Source of the DNA: CAWHQZ01 sp963831645
GTDB taxonomy: Bacteria; Pseudomonadota; Alphaproteobacteria; Rhizobiales; Aestuariivirgaceae
Direction: 5' to 3'
Length of the DNA: 64,000 nt
Assembly: GCA_963831645.1 (NCBI GenBank)
Contig: CAWHQZ010000006.1
Location: 248,001-312,000, forward strand
The translations under genes were made by a program, and so were the position numbers. The notes below the pieces were generated by a model. The model saw only the letters and a program-made list of their open reading frames with translations, searched no databases and had not been told where the DNA came from. Below, piece by piece: positions 14,634-24,616 of the stretch (its first letter is position 1; the number at the start of each line of letters is the position of its first letter).

Positions 14634-17183
14634 CTAGCTGTGAAGCCATGGGCGGCGATCAAGTTCTTGTGGATCGAAGGCAATGACCTCTATTTCCACC
14701 CCAGCTGTTATCTCGGCTTGGAGGCGCGCAGCGATCTCTGCCTTATTCCCCGCCGTGCCACATGCTATGAGGAGGACATCCGGGCGAATGTGCTCTGACG
14801 CGAGCGCAAGCTTGCTGACCTCAGCATCGGTCAATCCGGTTTCAGTCGTTGCCTCGACCATATGTACTCTTCCGTCTACCACTGCGAGAGCATCGATCTC
14901 CGCGCTACATGGCTCTTTGTTTCTTGGATACTGGGTCCAAAGCCGCATTGATGGGGCAAAACAAAAGGATCGCATTGATCGCTGCCACAGTCGCCACAGC
15001 GCCCAGATCAGAACCTCTGTGCCGTGTTGCCGATAGGCGTCTATGAGAAATGGATTTGGCCTGAAATGCCAGTCCCCGGAAACTGGTGCCGCTTCAGTTC
15101 GACCACAGACTTCGCAATCGATGGTTCGCTCAAGAGCCTCGAGGCCTACCCAGTTACGGTTGAAACAGGTTCGACATTGCCATTCTAGCCCCTGAAATAT
15201 CATTTCTGACTGACACACATACTGAATAGATCGAGTTCAGTCTTTTTTCGTTCCGCCAATACGCCTTGTCCTCATCCTTCTCAAGCGGATGAGCCTGTAG
15301 TTCGTGCTCTAACAGCTTTTCCCACTCGCCCTTGAGCCAAGCATAGCTGACGTAACGGGGTTCTTGCTGAACCATACGCCCAAAGTGCAGCGCCAACCGA
15401 AGCAGCCGTTTCTGCTCCTCCGGGGTTTCGATCTTGATCGGACCCTCATATTGCAGAAGCCGCTTACGGACGGTCGCTATGAAACGGTCGCGCAGTTCAG
15501 GAGCATCTCCAATCGGATGCGCGCCCACATGCTGCAGCACGTCACGCCAATATCCGTGCATAAGTATCTCGAAAGCGTCATGCAGCGTGTCGAAAAGCTG
15601 CAAAACCCCAAGAAGGTATCTGCCTTTATCAGACACATCGGCATATCTGAATCGAGTTCGCCCATGGGGCGCCTTCTTGCGAGACCGGTCATCAAAAGGC
15701 AACCACTCGTGGTCATTGCAGATACCGGCCCGAATGGCGTCAAGATCATCCGGGAGGCTGATTGCAACATGAGTAACATCTACGTTAAGGGCGATCCCGA
15801 AAGCACCAAGTCTCATGGGACGGATAAACTTTCCATAATAGTCATGCCTATCTTCCGAATCCCGCTCCAACTCAAATGCTCTTTCAATTCGAATTCGACG
15901 GGGAAGCGCCCAAACGTGTCGCTCATTCCGGTCGATTAGAACGTCGGCCATCCAATTGCCGCTGCGAATCCCGAGAGGAGGAATCTCCTCCGACATGTGC
16001 CAAGGTATGGCCCGCGGAATAACCACTCGGCTGCCTTGAAACTCCGTTGTTGCGCGTCCCTCAGGTTCGCTAAAGGCCCCACCCCGAGTGAACCCGACGG
16101 CCTCGGAGTTCCGAAATTTGAGAATACAGGCAGTGTGGTTATCGTCTTTGACCACTCTCACATGCAGGTAGTGGCCGGCTTTGCGCAGTTTTTCAGCGGC
16201 ATCATCCAAGACATCCTTATTGAGAGACGTTGATCGCAATGTGACGCTGTCAGTGCGACCCTGATAATCAAGAGCGCCCCGATGCTCTATAATCCGTCGA
16301 ATTCGAGCTAGGAAATCTGCATCCGAAAGTCTTTCGGTTGGCACACGTAGGCCTGTGATTCCTCCGACCGACGACCTCTGGTAGCTGTGGTGGTTGTTCC
16401 AGAACAGGATCCTGTCAGCGGGCTCATCGCCGGCCACTATGGTAAGTCCTTGGGCGCTGTCTTGCCCGCCGGAAAGATACGGCGAGAAGAATTCGGATAG
16501 TTGGGCCATAGTGAGCGGTCCACCATGTTCGCCTAGGCGAGCAAGGATGCCATCCTCGTCCATGATGTATTGCGTGTCGGATCTTTCTGATTGTGTGGGT
16601 TCTCGAACGCCTCTCTGGAAATCAAGGTTACGCATGTGAACAGCTCGGGGTGCTGCCGCGCAGGATTGGCAGCGTTGCCCAAGCTGGTCCGAAGAAATCC
16701 GAAGTTCTCTTGCACGAAGGGAGCACTGCTCCGGTCCCAAAATTGGTCCAAAACCTCTATCTTTGAAACTCGCCTGAAAAAGCCGCGACTACGTGCAGCG
16801 TATACCGGAAGCACGGACAAACTTGATAATCCTGCGATAGGCAGCTCAATCAAGAATCGGGGTGGGCCCTCTTGAAACCGAGGCTCCCTGTGCAACTTGA
16901 TAAAAGCGGGCGCGAACCGCTCATGCGTTGCCGCCACCGCGTCGTCCGTGAGTGGAACGAAGCTGTAGATGATGTCAGGATCGAAATACCAGAGCCATTC
17001 ATTGTATCGCTGATCGATACCATCCAGGCTGGCAGGCACAAGCAAGGTCCGACGCCCTGCCCAGCGGCCATAACACTCAGAAAATATCGAATCCAAAAGC
17101 TCTTTCGGACAGCTAGCCAGATCGATCAAGTACGCCACTCGAATTGGCCGCGCCGTCGCAACCGCACTTAGATGAGTTGGCAT
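14634..17183 (-). pseudogene. Large zinc-ribbon / PD-(D/E)XK-like nuclease protein, split by three 1-base deletions
   Basis: Three overlapping frames (start ATG 17183 to about 16580; about 16580 to 15245; about 15205 to 14634) are one gene of about 850 codons. Adding a single base at T-runs 16584-16586, 15243-15248 and 15203-15205 restores one frame. The N-terminal part (IRVAYLIDLASCPKELLDSI, then WLWYFDPDIIYSFVPLTDDA) has no family I recognise. The middle is a long mixed alpha/beta region. The C-terminal part has a CRTC...CEVCG zinc ribbon, then EIDALAVVDGRVHMVEATTE, which has the D...E-x-K layout of restriction-like nucleases but with Thr where Lys is usual. Low-GC relative to neighbours; likely defence cargo. 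Inactivated unless the deletions are sequencing errors. Confidence 0.6.
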
Positions 17184-17428
17184 CTCTTTCACGTTCAGAC
17201 TACTTTGCGACCTTCTAGGTTGCACTCTTTCCGTGTTGCTTTCGAAGGTTAGGGTCTGAGCAACAACATTATGCAGAAGGGACTGGCATTCGGCCGCGTT
17301 TGGAGCAGTAGTGTTCGTTAGTCCCGAGCGCTGAGGGCGCCCCGAGATCCTGCCCCGCCGGCCTGTTGGCCGAGATGGGGCTTCGGTGGTGCGGCGTGAC
17401 GCCGCCATGAACCGAACGGAGGATCTCG

Positions 17429-17767
17429 ATGACAAAGTCTACGAAAAAGCCATCATCCCAATCAGCGCGGGAGGTGAACGCCGCGCCACGGGCGATATCC
17501 AATCTTGAACAGCCGAAGAAAGACAATCCAGGCTCGAAGCAATCTCGCATCATCGCCATGCTGCAGTCTCCAACCGGGGCAACGATCGCCGCAATGATGA
17601 AGACAACCGGCTGGCAGCAGCATTCAGTCCGCGGCTTCCTGGCAGGCGTCGTGCGCAAACGGCTCAAGCTGAAGCTCGCTTCGAAGAAGATGGATGGCGA
17701 CAGGGTCTACCAGATCTCTGGTGGAGCGCACAGAACGCCTCGCAAGTCCGCGCAGCAGCCGTCCTGA
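17429..17767 (+). CDS. DUF3489 protein
   Basis: This 112-aa protein has a disordered Lys/Ser/Pro-rich N-terminus, then SKQSRIIAMLQSPTGATIAA and TGWQQHSVRGFLAGVVRKRL with GDRVYQI at the end: the winged-helix-like DUF3489 domain. Such proteins are nearly always encoded just before DUF2924 and a serine recombinase in rhizobial mobile regions, as here (5-base gap to the next gene). A DNA-binding role in the element is likely but unproven. Confidence 0.85.
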   Translation: MTKSTKKPSSQSAREVNAAPRAISNLEQPKKDNPGSKQSRIIAMLQSPTGATIAAMMKTTGWQQHSVRGFLAGVVRKRLKLKLASKKMDGDRVYQISGGAHRTPRKSAQQPS

Positions 17768-17772
17768 TCTCC

Positions 17773-18261
17773 ATGCCACGCGTGACGATCGGTTCACCGC
17801 TGCCGGACCGTAACACGATCGATGCCGAGATCGCTCGTCTGCGTGATCTCGGCATCGATGAGCTACGGGCCCGATGGCACACTTTGTTCGGGCGCCGACC
17901 GCCCCCTCACCTGCCCCGCCACCTGTTGTTTCGTGTTCTGGCCTACCGGCTGCAGGCCGACGGGTGGGGCGATCTGGATGCCGAAAGCCAACGCCTGCTC
18001 GACCGCTCGGCCTCACCCGAGGACGCAGGACAGCGCGCCGTGACGCTGTCTCGCCGTACTATCGAGTTGAGGCCCGGCACTGTCCTGGGCCGTGAATGGC
18101 AGGGAAAGATGCACCGCATTGCGGTACTGGCGGACGGCTTTGCCTGGAACGGCAAGACCTATCGGAGCCTGTCGAAACTCGCCCACGCGATCACCGGTGC
18201 CCGCTGGAACGGGCCGCGGTTCTTCGGTCTGCGGGACAAGTCGGAAAGCTCTCGGATATGA
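17773..18261 (+). CDS. DUF2924 protein
   Basis: This 162-aa protein shows the family layout: IDAEIARLRDLGIDELRARW, then FGRRPPPHLPRHLLFRVLAY, then PGTVLGREWQGKMHRIAVLA and FAWNGKTYRSLSKLAHAITG, and NGPRFFGL near the end. DUF2924 genes sit directly upstream of large serine recombinases and probably assist or regulate them. Its stop overlaps the recombinase start (ATGA at 18258-18261), implying translational coupling. Confidence 0.9.
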   Translation: MPRVTIGSPLPDRNTIDAEIARLRDLGIDELRARWHTLFGRRPPPHLPRHLLFRVLAYRLQADGWGDLDAESQRLLDRSASPEDAGQRAVTLSRRTIELRPGTVLGREWQGKMHRIAVLADGFAWNGKTYRSLSKLAHAITGARWNGPRFFGLRDKSESSRI

Positions 18262-19846
18262 AGACCGCATCATCCAAACGTGTTTATTGTGCCATCTATA
18301 CCCGGGTCTCCACAGACCAAGGGCTCGACCAAGACTTCAACTCGCTCGATGCCCAATACGATGCCTCGCAGGCCTATATCCGCAGCCAGACCCATGCCGG
18401 GTGGACCCTGATCCGGGCCAAATACGATGATGGGGGCTTCTCGGGCGGCAATACCGACCGCCCAGCCCTGCAGCGGCTCCTGGAGGACGTGCAGGCCGGC
18501 AAGGTCGACGTCATCGTGGTCTACAAGGTCGACCGCCTGACCCGATCGCTGGCGGACTTCGCCAAGCTGGTCGAGCTGTTCGACGTACATAATGTGTCGT
18601 TCGTGTCCGTGACCCAGCAGTTCAACACCACCACCTCGATGGGGCGGCTGACCCTGAATGTCCTGCTGTCCTTTGCCCAATTCGAGCGGGAGGTCACCTC
18701 CGAGCGTATCCGGGACAAGATCGCAGCCTCCAAGCGCAAGGGCCTTTGGGTCGGCGGCATGGCGCCGATGGGCTATGACACCAGGGACCGCAAGATCACC
18801 GTCAATGAGGCCGAGGCTGAGCGGGTGCGGACCATCTTCCGCAGCTACCTCACGCTCGGCAGCCTCAACCTGCTGATGGCCGATCTGCGAAGACAGGGCC
18901 TCGTCACCAAGATCCGCACCCTAAAGTCGGGAGCGACGGTCGGGGGCATTCCGTTCACGCGGGGCCCACTCGCCCACCTGCTGCGCAACCGGTTCTACAT
19001 TGGGGAGGTGATGTTCAAAGGTGAGATCCTGGCCGGCGAGCAACCCGCCATTGTCGACCGCGACCTGTTTGACGCCGTTCAGGCAAAGCTGACGCAACAG
19101 ATCAACAGTCATAAAGCCACGAGGATAAAGTCCGAAGCCCTGTTGGCTAGGCCGGATCTTCGATGACCGCGGCAATCGCATGACGCCGAGCCACGTCCGC
19201 AAACGGGGCATCAAGTACCGCTACTACCTGTCGTCCGCTCTGCTCCAGGGACAGGCCGAACGCGCAGGGAGCATCCGCCGGGTTCCGGCAGTTGAGCATC
19301 GAGGCCCTGGTCGTAAAGTCAGTGCGGGACCATCTCTCTCTAGCGGCATCCACTGACGACCGCAGTCTCATCAACGACCAGGTTGTCCGCGTCGATGTCC
19401 GCTCCGATCAGCTTCTGATCGAGCTTGCCAACGACAAAGCGGCCAATCCCAAACGAGCCAAGCCCCCCAAGGTGCTAAACGTCCCTTGGCAGAAGACCCC
19501 GCCGAAGAGACGCCGTGAGATGCTTTTGCCCGACTTCGTCCAACCCCAACACGCTCGACCGATCCGTTCCGAGACACGCGCCCTTCTCATCGCATCGATC
19601 GCGCGCGGGCGGCGTTGGCTCGATGAACTCATCAGCAACCCAATGGCGACTGCCGAGAGCATCGCCAGGCAACAGCAGTTCAGCGTGCGGCAAATCAACA
19701 TGACGATATCGCTCGCCTTCCTCGCGCCAGACATTGTGAAAGCGGCGGTCGAAGGACGGTTGCCACGCGGGTTCGGCGTCACCCGCTTGCGCGATGCGCC
19801 AGCAGAGTGGTCACGCCAGCACCAAATGCTCGGCCTGCCTCATTAA
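18258..19846 (+). pseudogene. Large serine recombinase, broken by two 1-base insertions
   Basis: From ATG 18258: resolvase catalytic domain with YTRVSTDQG (nucleophile Ser), then VYKVDRLTRSLADFAKLVEL and FEREVTSERIRDK; a Recombinase domain (WVGGMAPMGYD, LAHLLRNRFYIGEVMFKGEI); then loss of frame at 19151, where an extra A turns ALLAGRIFDD into ALLARPDLR-stop. The next frame carries MTPSHVRKRGIKYRYYLSSA (zinc-ribbon/coiled-coil region) to an extra C near 19300, after which LVVKSVRDHLSL runs to the stop at 19846. The repaired protein is about 528 aa, normal for this family. It is next to the tRNA gene, as expected of an integrase, but is inactive as sequenced. Confidence 0.85.
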
Positions 19847-20035
19847 TACGCCGCAGACTGCACACCTGACGATTGCGCCACCAGGAACGGGATTTTGAGC
19901 GCCAGAGACCGCCGACGCAAAATGGCCTGTACAGTGAGGATAACCGGTCTAAGAGACGCAGGCATTGAGTAGAACCGCGCCAATTCGGGCGCTCTTCGCA
20001 CGTCTTCAGGAACGCTCGGCAAACACCGGACTGCG

Positions 20036-20111
20036 TGGTGGGCCCGGGAGGACTCGAACCTCCAACCAGGCGGTTATGAGCCGCCAGCTCTAACCATTGA
20101 GCTACAGGCCC
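20036..20111 (-). tRNA. tRNA with CAU anticodon (Met elongator or Ile2)
   Basis: The 76-nt minus-strand sequence folds into a complete cloverleaf: acceptor GGGCCTG/CGGGCCC with one G-U pair, D-arm GCTC...GAGC, anticodon stem GGCGG/CCGCC enclosing loop CTCATAA (anticodon CAU), T-arm GGAGG-TTCGAGT-CCTCC, and an encoded CCA end (TGGT at 20036-20039 on the plus strand). The D-loop and anticodon-stem resemble Ile2 (lysidine) tRNAs but methionine elongator cannot be ruled out without the tilS identity elements. Its 3' end faces the accessory island. Confidence 0.95.
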
Positions 20112-20193
20112 GGCCGGGGCTTGCCCTATAGCAGTTCCGCACCCTTTGCCATACCTTGGCCACGCGCCCGCGAAAAGCTGCGGCACCAGATTC

Positions 20194-21663
20194 ATGAACC
20201 GCCCCGTCGCCCATTCGACCACCCTTTCGCCCGAGCAGGCAGTGGAAGAGCTGGTCCTGCTCTACGATCGGGCCGCCGGCAGCCTGCAATCGGCGCTCGA
20301 GCAGTTCGTGAAGTCGCGCACACCGCCTTCGCCGGATATGCGCGCCTGCTTCTGCTATCCCGAACTTCGGGTTACCTACGCTCCAGACGCTCCGCAGCCG
20401 TCGATCGCCCGCGCCTATGCGAAGTTCCAGGGCGCCGGCGTCTACGCCACGACCGTCACGCAGCCGGCCGCCTTCCGCAGCTATCTGACCGAGCAACTGC
20501 GATACCTCGTCACCGACTACCGCGCCGAAATTGCCGTTCGCCTGAGCAATCAGGAGATCCCCTACCCCTATGTTCTCGACGAGGGCGACGAGCTGGGCCA
20601 CGGCGGTGTTCCCGCCCAGGAGCTCGCCCATCACTTTCCGGGCGCCCTGCTTTCGGCCATCGGCGATGAGATCGCCGACGGCACCTGGACCCCAGCGCCG
20701 GGCAGTCCGCTGCCGCTCGCGCTCTTCGATGCGCTGCGCGTCGACTATTCGCTGCGCCGCCTCGTTCACTACTCGGGCACCGACTGGCGCCGGTTCCAGC
20801 CGTGGATCGTGCTCACCAACTACCATCGCTATGTCGATCAGTTCGTGCGCTGGGGCGTGTCGCAGCTGGCGGAGGAAAGTCCGTACGCGGAGCTTCATCT
20901 TCCGGGCGGCCAGGCGCTGACTCGCGGGCTCAGCGCCGCCGAGATCGACCAGCGCCTTCTGGCCGTGCTGTGGCACCGCTACCAGATGCCGGCCTATCAT
21001 CTCGTTCGCAGCGACGGCAGCGGCATCACCCTCGTCAACATCGGCGTGGGTCCCTCCAACGCCAAGAACATGACCGATCACCTGGCCGTGTTGCGCCCCC
21101 ATTGCTGGCTGATGATCGGCCACTGCGGCGGCCTGCGCCAGTCGCAGCGCATCGGCGACTATGTGCTGGCGCACGGCTATCTGCGCCAGGACCGCATTCT
21201 CGACGGCCTCGTGCCCCCCGACATTCCGGTGCCGGCGCTTGCCGAAGTGCAGGTTGCTCTGCAGGAGGCGGCGGCACGGGTGACCGGTGAGCGTGGCGAA
21301 GCTCTGAAGGCCCGACTGCGCACCGGCACGGTGGTCACCAATGACGACCGCAACTGGGAGTTCCGCTGGACCCAGGAACGCAAGCGCATCAACCTGTCGC
21401 GCGCCATCGCCATCGACATGGAATCGGGGACCGTCGCGGCACAGGGCTACCGCTTGCGCGTACCGTATGGAACGCTGCTGTGCGTGTCCGACAAGCCGCT
21501 CCATGGCGAGATCAAGCTGCCGGGCGCCGCCAACGCCTTCTACGACAGGGCGGTAACCGAGCATCTGATGATCGCCATCGCCGCACTCGATGGGCTGCGC
21601 GCCGACCGGACGGGGCTGCATTCACGCAAACTGCGAAGTTTCGACGAGCCGCCGTTTCGCTGA
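20194..21663 (+). CDS. amn: AMP nucleosidase
   Basis: This is 489 aa from ATG 20194, close to the usual 480-490; an in-frame ATG at 20146 would add 16 residues. The N-terminal domain (AVEELVLLYDRAAGSLQSAL, FCYPELRVTY) is the AMN-specific part, and the C-terminal half is a purine-nucleoside-phosphorylase fold with TLVNIGVGPSNAKNMTDHLA, LMIGHCGGLR, and AIDMESGTVAAQGYRLRVPY holding the catalytic/ribose-binding Met-Glu. The enzyme hydrolyses AMP to adenine and ribose 5-phosphate and helps set purine nucleotide levels in the cytosol. First core gene after the tRNA; it stands alone. Confidence 0.93.
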   Translation: MNRPVAHSTTLSPEQAVEELVLLYDRAAGSLQSALEQFVKSRTPPSPDMRACFCYPELRVTYAPDAPQPSIARAYAKFQGAGVYATTVTQPAAFRSYLTEQLRYLVTDYRAEIAVRLSNQEIPYPYVLDEGDELGHGGVPAQELAHHFPGALLSAIGDEIADGTWTPAPGSPLPLALFDALRVDYSLRRLVHYSGTDWRRFQPWIVLTNYHRYVDQFVRWGVSQLAEESPYAELHLPGGQALTRGLSAAEIDQRLLAVLWHRYQMPAYHLVRSDGSGITLVNIGVGPSNAKNMTDHLAVLRPHCWLMIGHCGGLRQSQRIGDYVLAHGYLRQDRILDGLVPPDIPVPALAEVQVALQEAAARVTGERGEALKARLRTGTVVTNDDRNWEFRWTQERKRINLSRAIAIDMESGTVAAQGYRLRVPYGTLLCVSDKPLHGEIKLPGAANAFYDRAVTEHLMIAIAALDGLRADRTGLHSRKLRSFDEPPFR

Positions 21664-21775
21664 GCACCTCCCTCGTCATTGCGGCAGAAGCCCGAAATCG
21701 TTGCCGCGATATTGTCGCAATCAGCGGTCACATGTCACAGCCCCATCTAAGGCCTCTCGAAGAAAAGCAAGGATC

Positions 21776-22495
21776 ATGACCAGAGCCGGTCTCGGCCTCG
21801 CAATGCTCGCCGCGGTTCTCCCTCCCCTCGTCCCGGCTTCCGCCGCCGAGGACGCGAAAGCGCCGCCGCGCACCCTGGCTCTGACCGGCATCGGCGAAGT
21901 GCGCGCCAGGCCCGACACCGCCATGGTGAGGATAGGGGTCATGCGCCGCGCCGCGACCGCGCGCGAAGCGTTGACCGCCGGCAACGCCGCAATGACGGAG
22001 ATCCTCGACCATCTGAAGCAGTCCGGCATCGAGCCCAAGGACATCCAGACCGTCAACTTCAGCGTGAACCCGGTTTATGTATACGACAGCAAAAACCAGG
22101 AACCGCCGAAGATCACCGGCTACGACGTTTCGAACGAGCTGCATGTCACCATCCGCAAGCTCGAAGATCTGGGCCGCGTCCTCGACGAGGCCGTCAGCAA
22201 GGGATCAAACCAGATCCATGGCGTTCAATTCACGATCAGCGAGCCGCGCTCGCTCGAGGATGAAGCGCGCCGGCGGGCCGTCGCCGATGCGGCGGCCAAG
22301 GCCGAGCTTTATTCCAAGGCGGCAGGCGTGGCGCTCGGCCCCATCCTTTCGCTCGCCGAATCCATCGCCATGCCGCCGCAGCCGGTCTTCCGGAAGGCTG
22401 AACGCATGGCTGCCCAGGCCGACGCCATGGTGCCGGTCGCCGAAGGCGAGCAGCTCATCGAGACGCAGGTCAGCATCACCTGGGAGATCAAATAG
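21776..22495 (+). CDS. SIMPL/DUF541 domain periplasmic protein
   Basis: The start at ATG 21776 is supported by AAGCAAGGATC. The signal peptide (GLGLAMLAAVLPPLVPASAA) would be cleaved after ASAA, giving a mature periplasmic protein of about 215 aa. The DUF541 pattern is clear: LALTGIGEVRARPDTAMVRI, then LKQSGIEPKDIQTVNFSVNP, YDVSNELHVTIRKLEDLG and ISEPRSLEDEARRRAVADAA. Family members include Brucella BP26 and E. coli YggE, linked to oxidative-stress tolerance; the biochemical role is not settled. Confidence 0.9.
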   Translation: MTRAGLGLAMLAAVLPPLVPASAAEDAKAPPRTLALTGIGEVRARPDTAMVRIGVMRRAATAREALTAGNAAMTEILDHLKQSGIEPKDIQTVNFSVNPVYVYDSKNQEPPKITGYDVSNELHVTIRKLEDLGRVLDEAVSKGSNQIHGVQFTISEPRSLEDEARRRAVADAAAKAELYSKAAGVALGPILSLAESIAMPPQPVFRKAERMAAQADAMVPVAEGEQLIETQVSITWEIK

Positions 22496-22551
22496 CGCCA
22501 TAGCGCCGGGTCGGCGTTTCGCGCCGATGCTGCGGAAGGCGTCTTGGCACC

Positions 22552-23529
22552 ATGCCCATCTGTGAAGCCGATCCGTGGCGATTTCAGTTTTTCGAGGGCA
22601 TCGACTGCCCTGCGCATGTCCGCATCCCGACCGAAGATGCCGATGCGTATGAGTGGTATCCCGGCTACAACTGGATCTATGACAAGCTGCGCGTGGCGCT
22701 CAGTCAGGGCATGGAGGCCGCCCCCCACGGCATCATGCCACGCCGCTTTCCCGTCTTCTCCAAGCCGATGGTCAATCTCAAGGGCATGGGCGTGGGTAGC
22801 GGCGTGCTGCGCAACGAGCGGGAGTATCAGCGCCACTATGCCCCGGGGCACATGTGGATGCCGTTGCTGGACGGTGAGCACGTCAGCACGGACTGCGCGC
22901 TGATCGACGGCAGATCCGTCTGGTGGCGCCACTCGACCGGCAAGCCGCTCCCAGACGGCATGTTCGACTACTGGACGATCCACGCAGACCCTCGCCCACG
23001 CCTCGAAACTTCGCTCGGCGACTGGCTCCTGCGCCACATGAAAGGTTACTCCGGCCTCGTCAATTTCGAGACGATCGGTGGCGCGATCATCGAGGTTCAC
23101 ATGCGTTTCGCCGACCAGTGGCCGGACCTTTACGGCCAAGGGTGGGTCGCGGCGATCATCCGGCTGTACGCCGAGAGAGTGTGGACCTTCGCCGATCAGG
23201 ACCGGGTGGACGGATTCAGCGTGCCGCTGTTCGGCCGCCATGGCCGCCAATTCCGGCATCCTCCACGGAATTGTGTGGCAGGCGTGCTGTCCCTCGCCGG
23301 CGTCTCGAGCGTCCAGATCAGCTTCCACGAGGACAAGAAGCCGGGGGATCACGCGATGCCGCCGGGAGGCTTCCGCCTCGGCATCATCAACGCCTTCGGG
23401 CTCGAGCAGGGGCTGGCGGCGCGGCGGGCGTTGGCGGAGGGCTTTCCCAAGGGCTCGGTATTCCTGCCGCCGGAGCGATCGGCCGTCGATCAGGGTCTTG
23501 CCGCGCTCACTTCGGCCTCGGGTCGCTGA
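22552..23529 (+). CDS. Uncharacterised 325-aa protein, possibly ATP-grasp-like
   Basis: The protein starts at ATG 22552, 56 bases after the SIMPL gene. Noteworthy blocks are EWYPGYNWIYDKLRVA, KGMGVGSGVLRNEREYQRHY and GLVNFETIGGAIIEVHMRFA. The last, N-x-E-x-x-G-G-x-I-I-E-x-H-x-R, resembles the metal-binding Asn/Glu segment of ATP-grasp ligases (NxE...E.NxR), but no nucleotide-binding glycine loop is obvious. The 3' end overlaps the convergent reductase gene by 23 bases. Real gene by length and composition; function not assigned. Confidence 0.7.
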   Translation: MPICEADPWRFQFFEGIDCPAHVRIPTEDADAYEWYPGYNWIYDKLRVALSQGMEAAPHGIMPRRFPVFSKPMVNLKGMGVGSGVLRNEREYQRHYAPGHMWMPLLDGEHVSTDCALIDGRSVWWRHSTGKPLPDGMFDYWTIHADPRPRLETSLGDWLLRHMKGYSGLVNFETIGGAIIEVHMRFADQWPDLYGQGWVAAIIRLYAERVWTFADQDRVDGFSVPLFGRHGRQFRHPPRNCVAGVLSLAGVSSVQISFHEDKKPGDHAMPPGGFRLGIINAFGLEQGLAARRALAEGFPKGSVFLPPERSAVDQGLAALTSASGR

Positions 23530-24592
23530 GCCCTTCGTCGGGCTGAGCAAGCTTGCCCCGGCGCTGCAGGCGCACCGCCTCGACGAGCGCCCGGGCGGCG
23601 TTCATCACTTCGCCCTGGAAGTCCTTGTCCTTGTCGAGATCGTCGTGGCTCGTCGCATAGGGCTCGTAGTACCCGACATAGCTGCCGATCGCCGCCTTTC
23701 GACCCGCCGGAATGAGCCCCATGTCGATCAGCCAGTCCGAGAGCATCCGGCGCAGGTTCTCCACCCCGGATGCATCGCCGTGGACGACGACCGAAAACAG
23801 CCGGCCGCCGAGATGGCGCGGATAGCCCCAGCCCTCGAGCTCGAGCTCTTTCGCTTTCTTCGGGTCTTTGCCATCGGTCGTGGTGGGGTCCGGGTTGCCG
23901 CCGTCCGCGCACACCAGCCGGTCGATCATGAGCTTGAGCGAACTCGGAGCCTGGTACCAGTTCACCGGCGTGACGATCATCACCCCATGTGCCCGCACCC
24001 ACATCGGATAGATACTGCTCATCCAATCGTTTACCTGTCCCATGGCGTAGTTCGGATAACACGAGCATGGCCAGTGGCAGAGCGGCATGGCCGTCGATAC
24101 GCAAGCCTTGCAGGGATAGATGACGCGGCCGTACTCCGATGTGAGACGCGACAGATCCAGCACCTCGGCCTCGAACCCCCTCCGGCGGGCCACGATGTCT
24201 TTCGCGAGCATGGCGAGCCGCCATGTCTTGGACATTTCGCCTGGACAGCTCTGGTCGGAACGCGACGATCCATTGACGATGAGAATGCGCGACCTGGATG
24301 CTCGCGACTGATGCTCGCGGCGGGCCGCCTCGATGCGGCGGCGCGTCTCGAGCCATTCGACCGGCAATTGCGCGTCAGGCTTGCTGAACCCCCGTCCGGC
24401 CCGCCGCTTGCGTGGATTCTTGTGATACTCGTCGTAGGCCTTCCAGGCGCCGCCGATGATCGCGTCGAGCTCGCTTGCGTTGGCTTCGAACAGCGGATCG
24501 AAGAACCGGTCCATGTATCGTCGTCTGAACTCCTGCCTGGTGAGCTGCACGCTCGGCATCCCCTTGCGCACCCGGATCGTGGTCATCGGCAT
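23507..24592 (-). CDS. Flavodoxin-like NAD(P)H-dependent reductase
   Basis: This 361-aa protein has an approximately 100-residue N-terminal extension (RRRYMDRFFDPLFEANASEL) before the flavodoxin_2/FMN_red domain, RILIVNGSSRSDQSCPGEMS, which matches the FMN phosphate loop. MIVTPVNWYQAPSSLKLMID and DRLVCADGGNP follow, the second flavin-binding loop. A Cys-rich insert YPCKACVSTAMPLCHWPCSC could bind a metal or sense redox. It would reduce quinones, nitro compounds or other small electrophiles; the substrate is unknown. Convergent with the 22552 gene. Confidence 0.8.
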   Translation of the reverse strand: MPMTTIRVRKGMPSVQLTRQEFRRRYMDRFFDPLFEANASELDAIIGGAWKAYDEYHKNPRKRRAGRGFSKPDAQLPVEWLETRRRIEAARREHQSRASRSRILIVNGSSRSDQSCPGEMSKTWRLAMLAKDIVARRRGFEAEVLDLSRLTSEYGRVIYPCKACVSTAMPLCHWPCSCYPNYAMGQVNDWMSSIYPMWVRAHGVMIVTPVNWYQAPSSLKLMIDRLVCADGGNPDPTTTDGKDPKKAKELELEGWGYPRHLGGRLFSVVVHGDASGVENLRRMLSDWLIDMGLIPAGRKAAIGSYVGYYEPYATSHDDLDKDKDFQGEVMNAARALVEAVRLQRRGKLAQPDEGLSDPRPK

Positions 24593-24616
24593 TCTCCCGG
24601 CTTGGTTTCTGTGAGT

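Noticed and set aside
15203..16586. Programmed ribosomal frameshifting in the split nuclease gene
   Set aside because: Three separate shifts, all in the same direction at plain A-runs in the mRNA, are better explained by single-base deletions than by recoding signals.
18096..18257. Upstream extension of the serine recombinase frame
   Set aside because: It overlaps DUF2924 out of frame; the ATG at 18258 with the ATGA overlap and YTRVSTDQG shortly after is the natural start.
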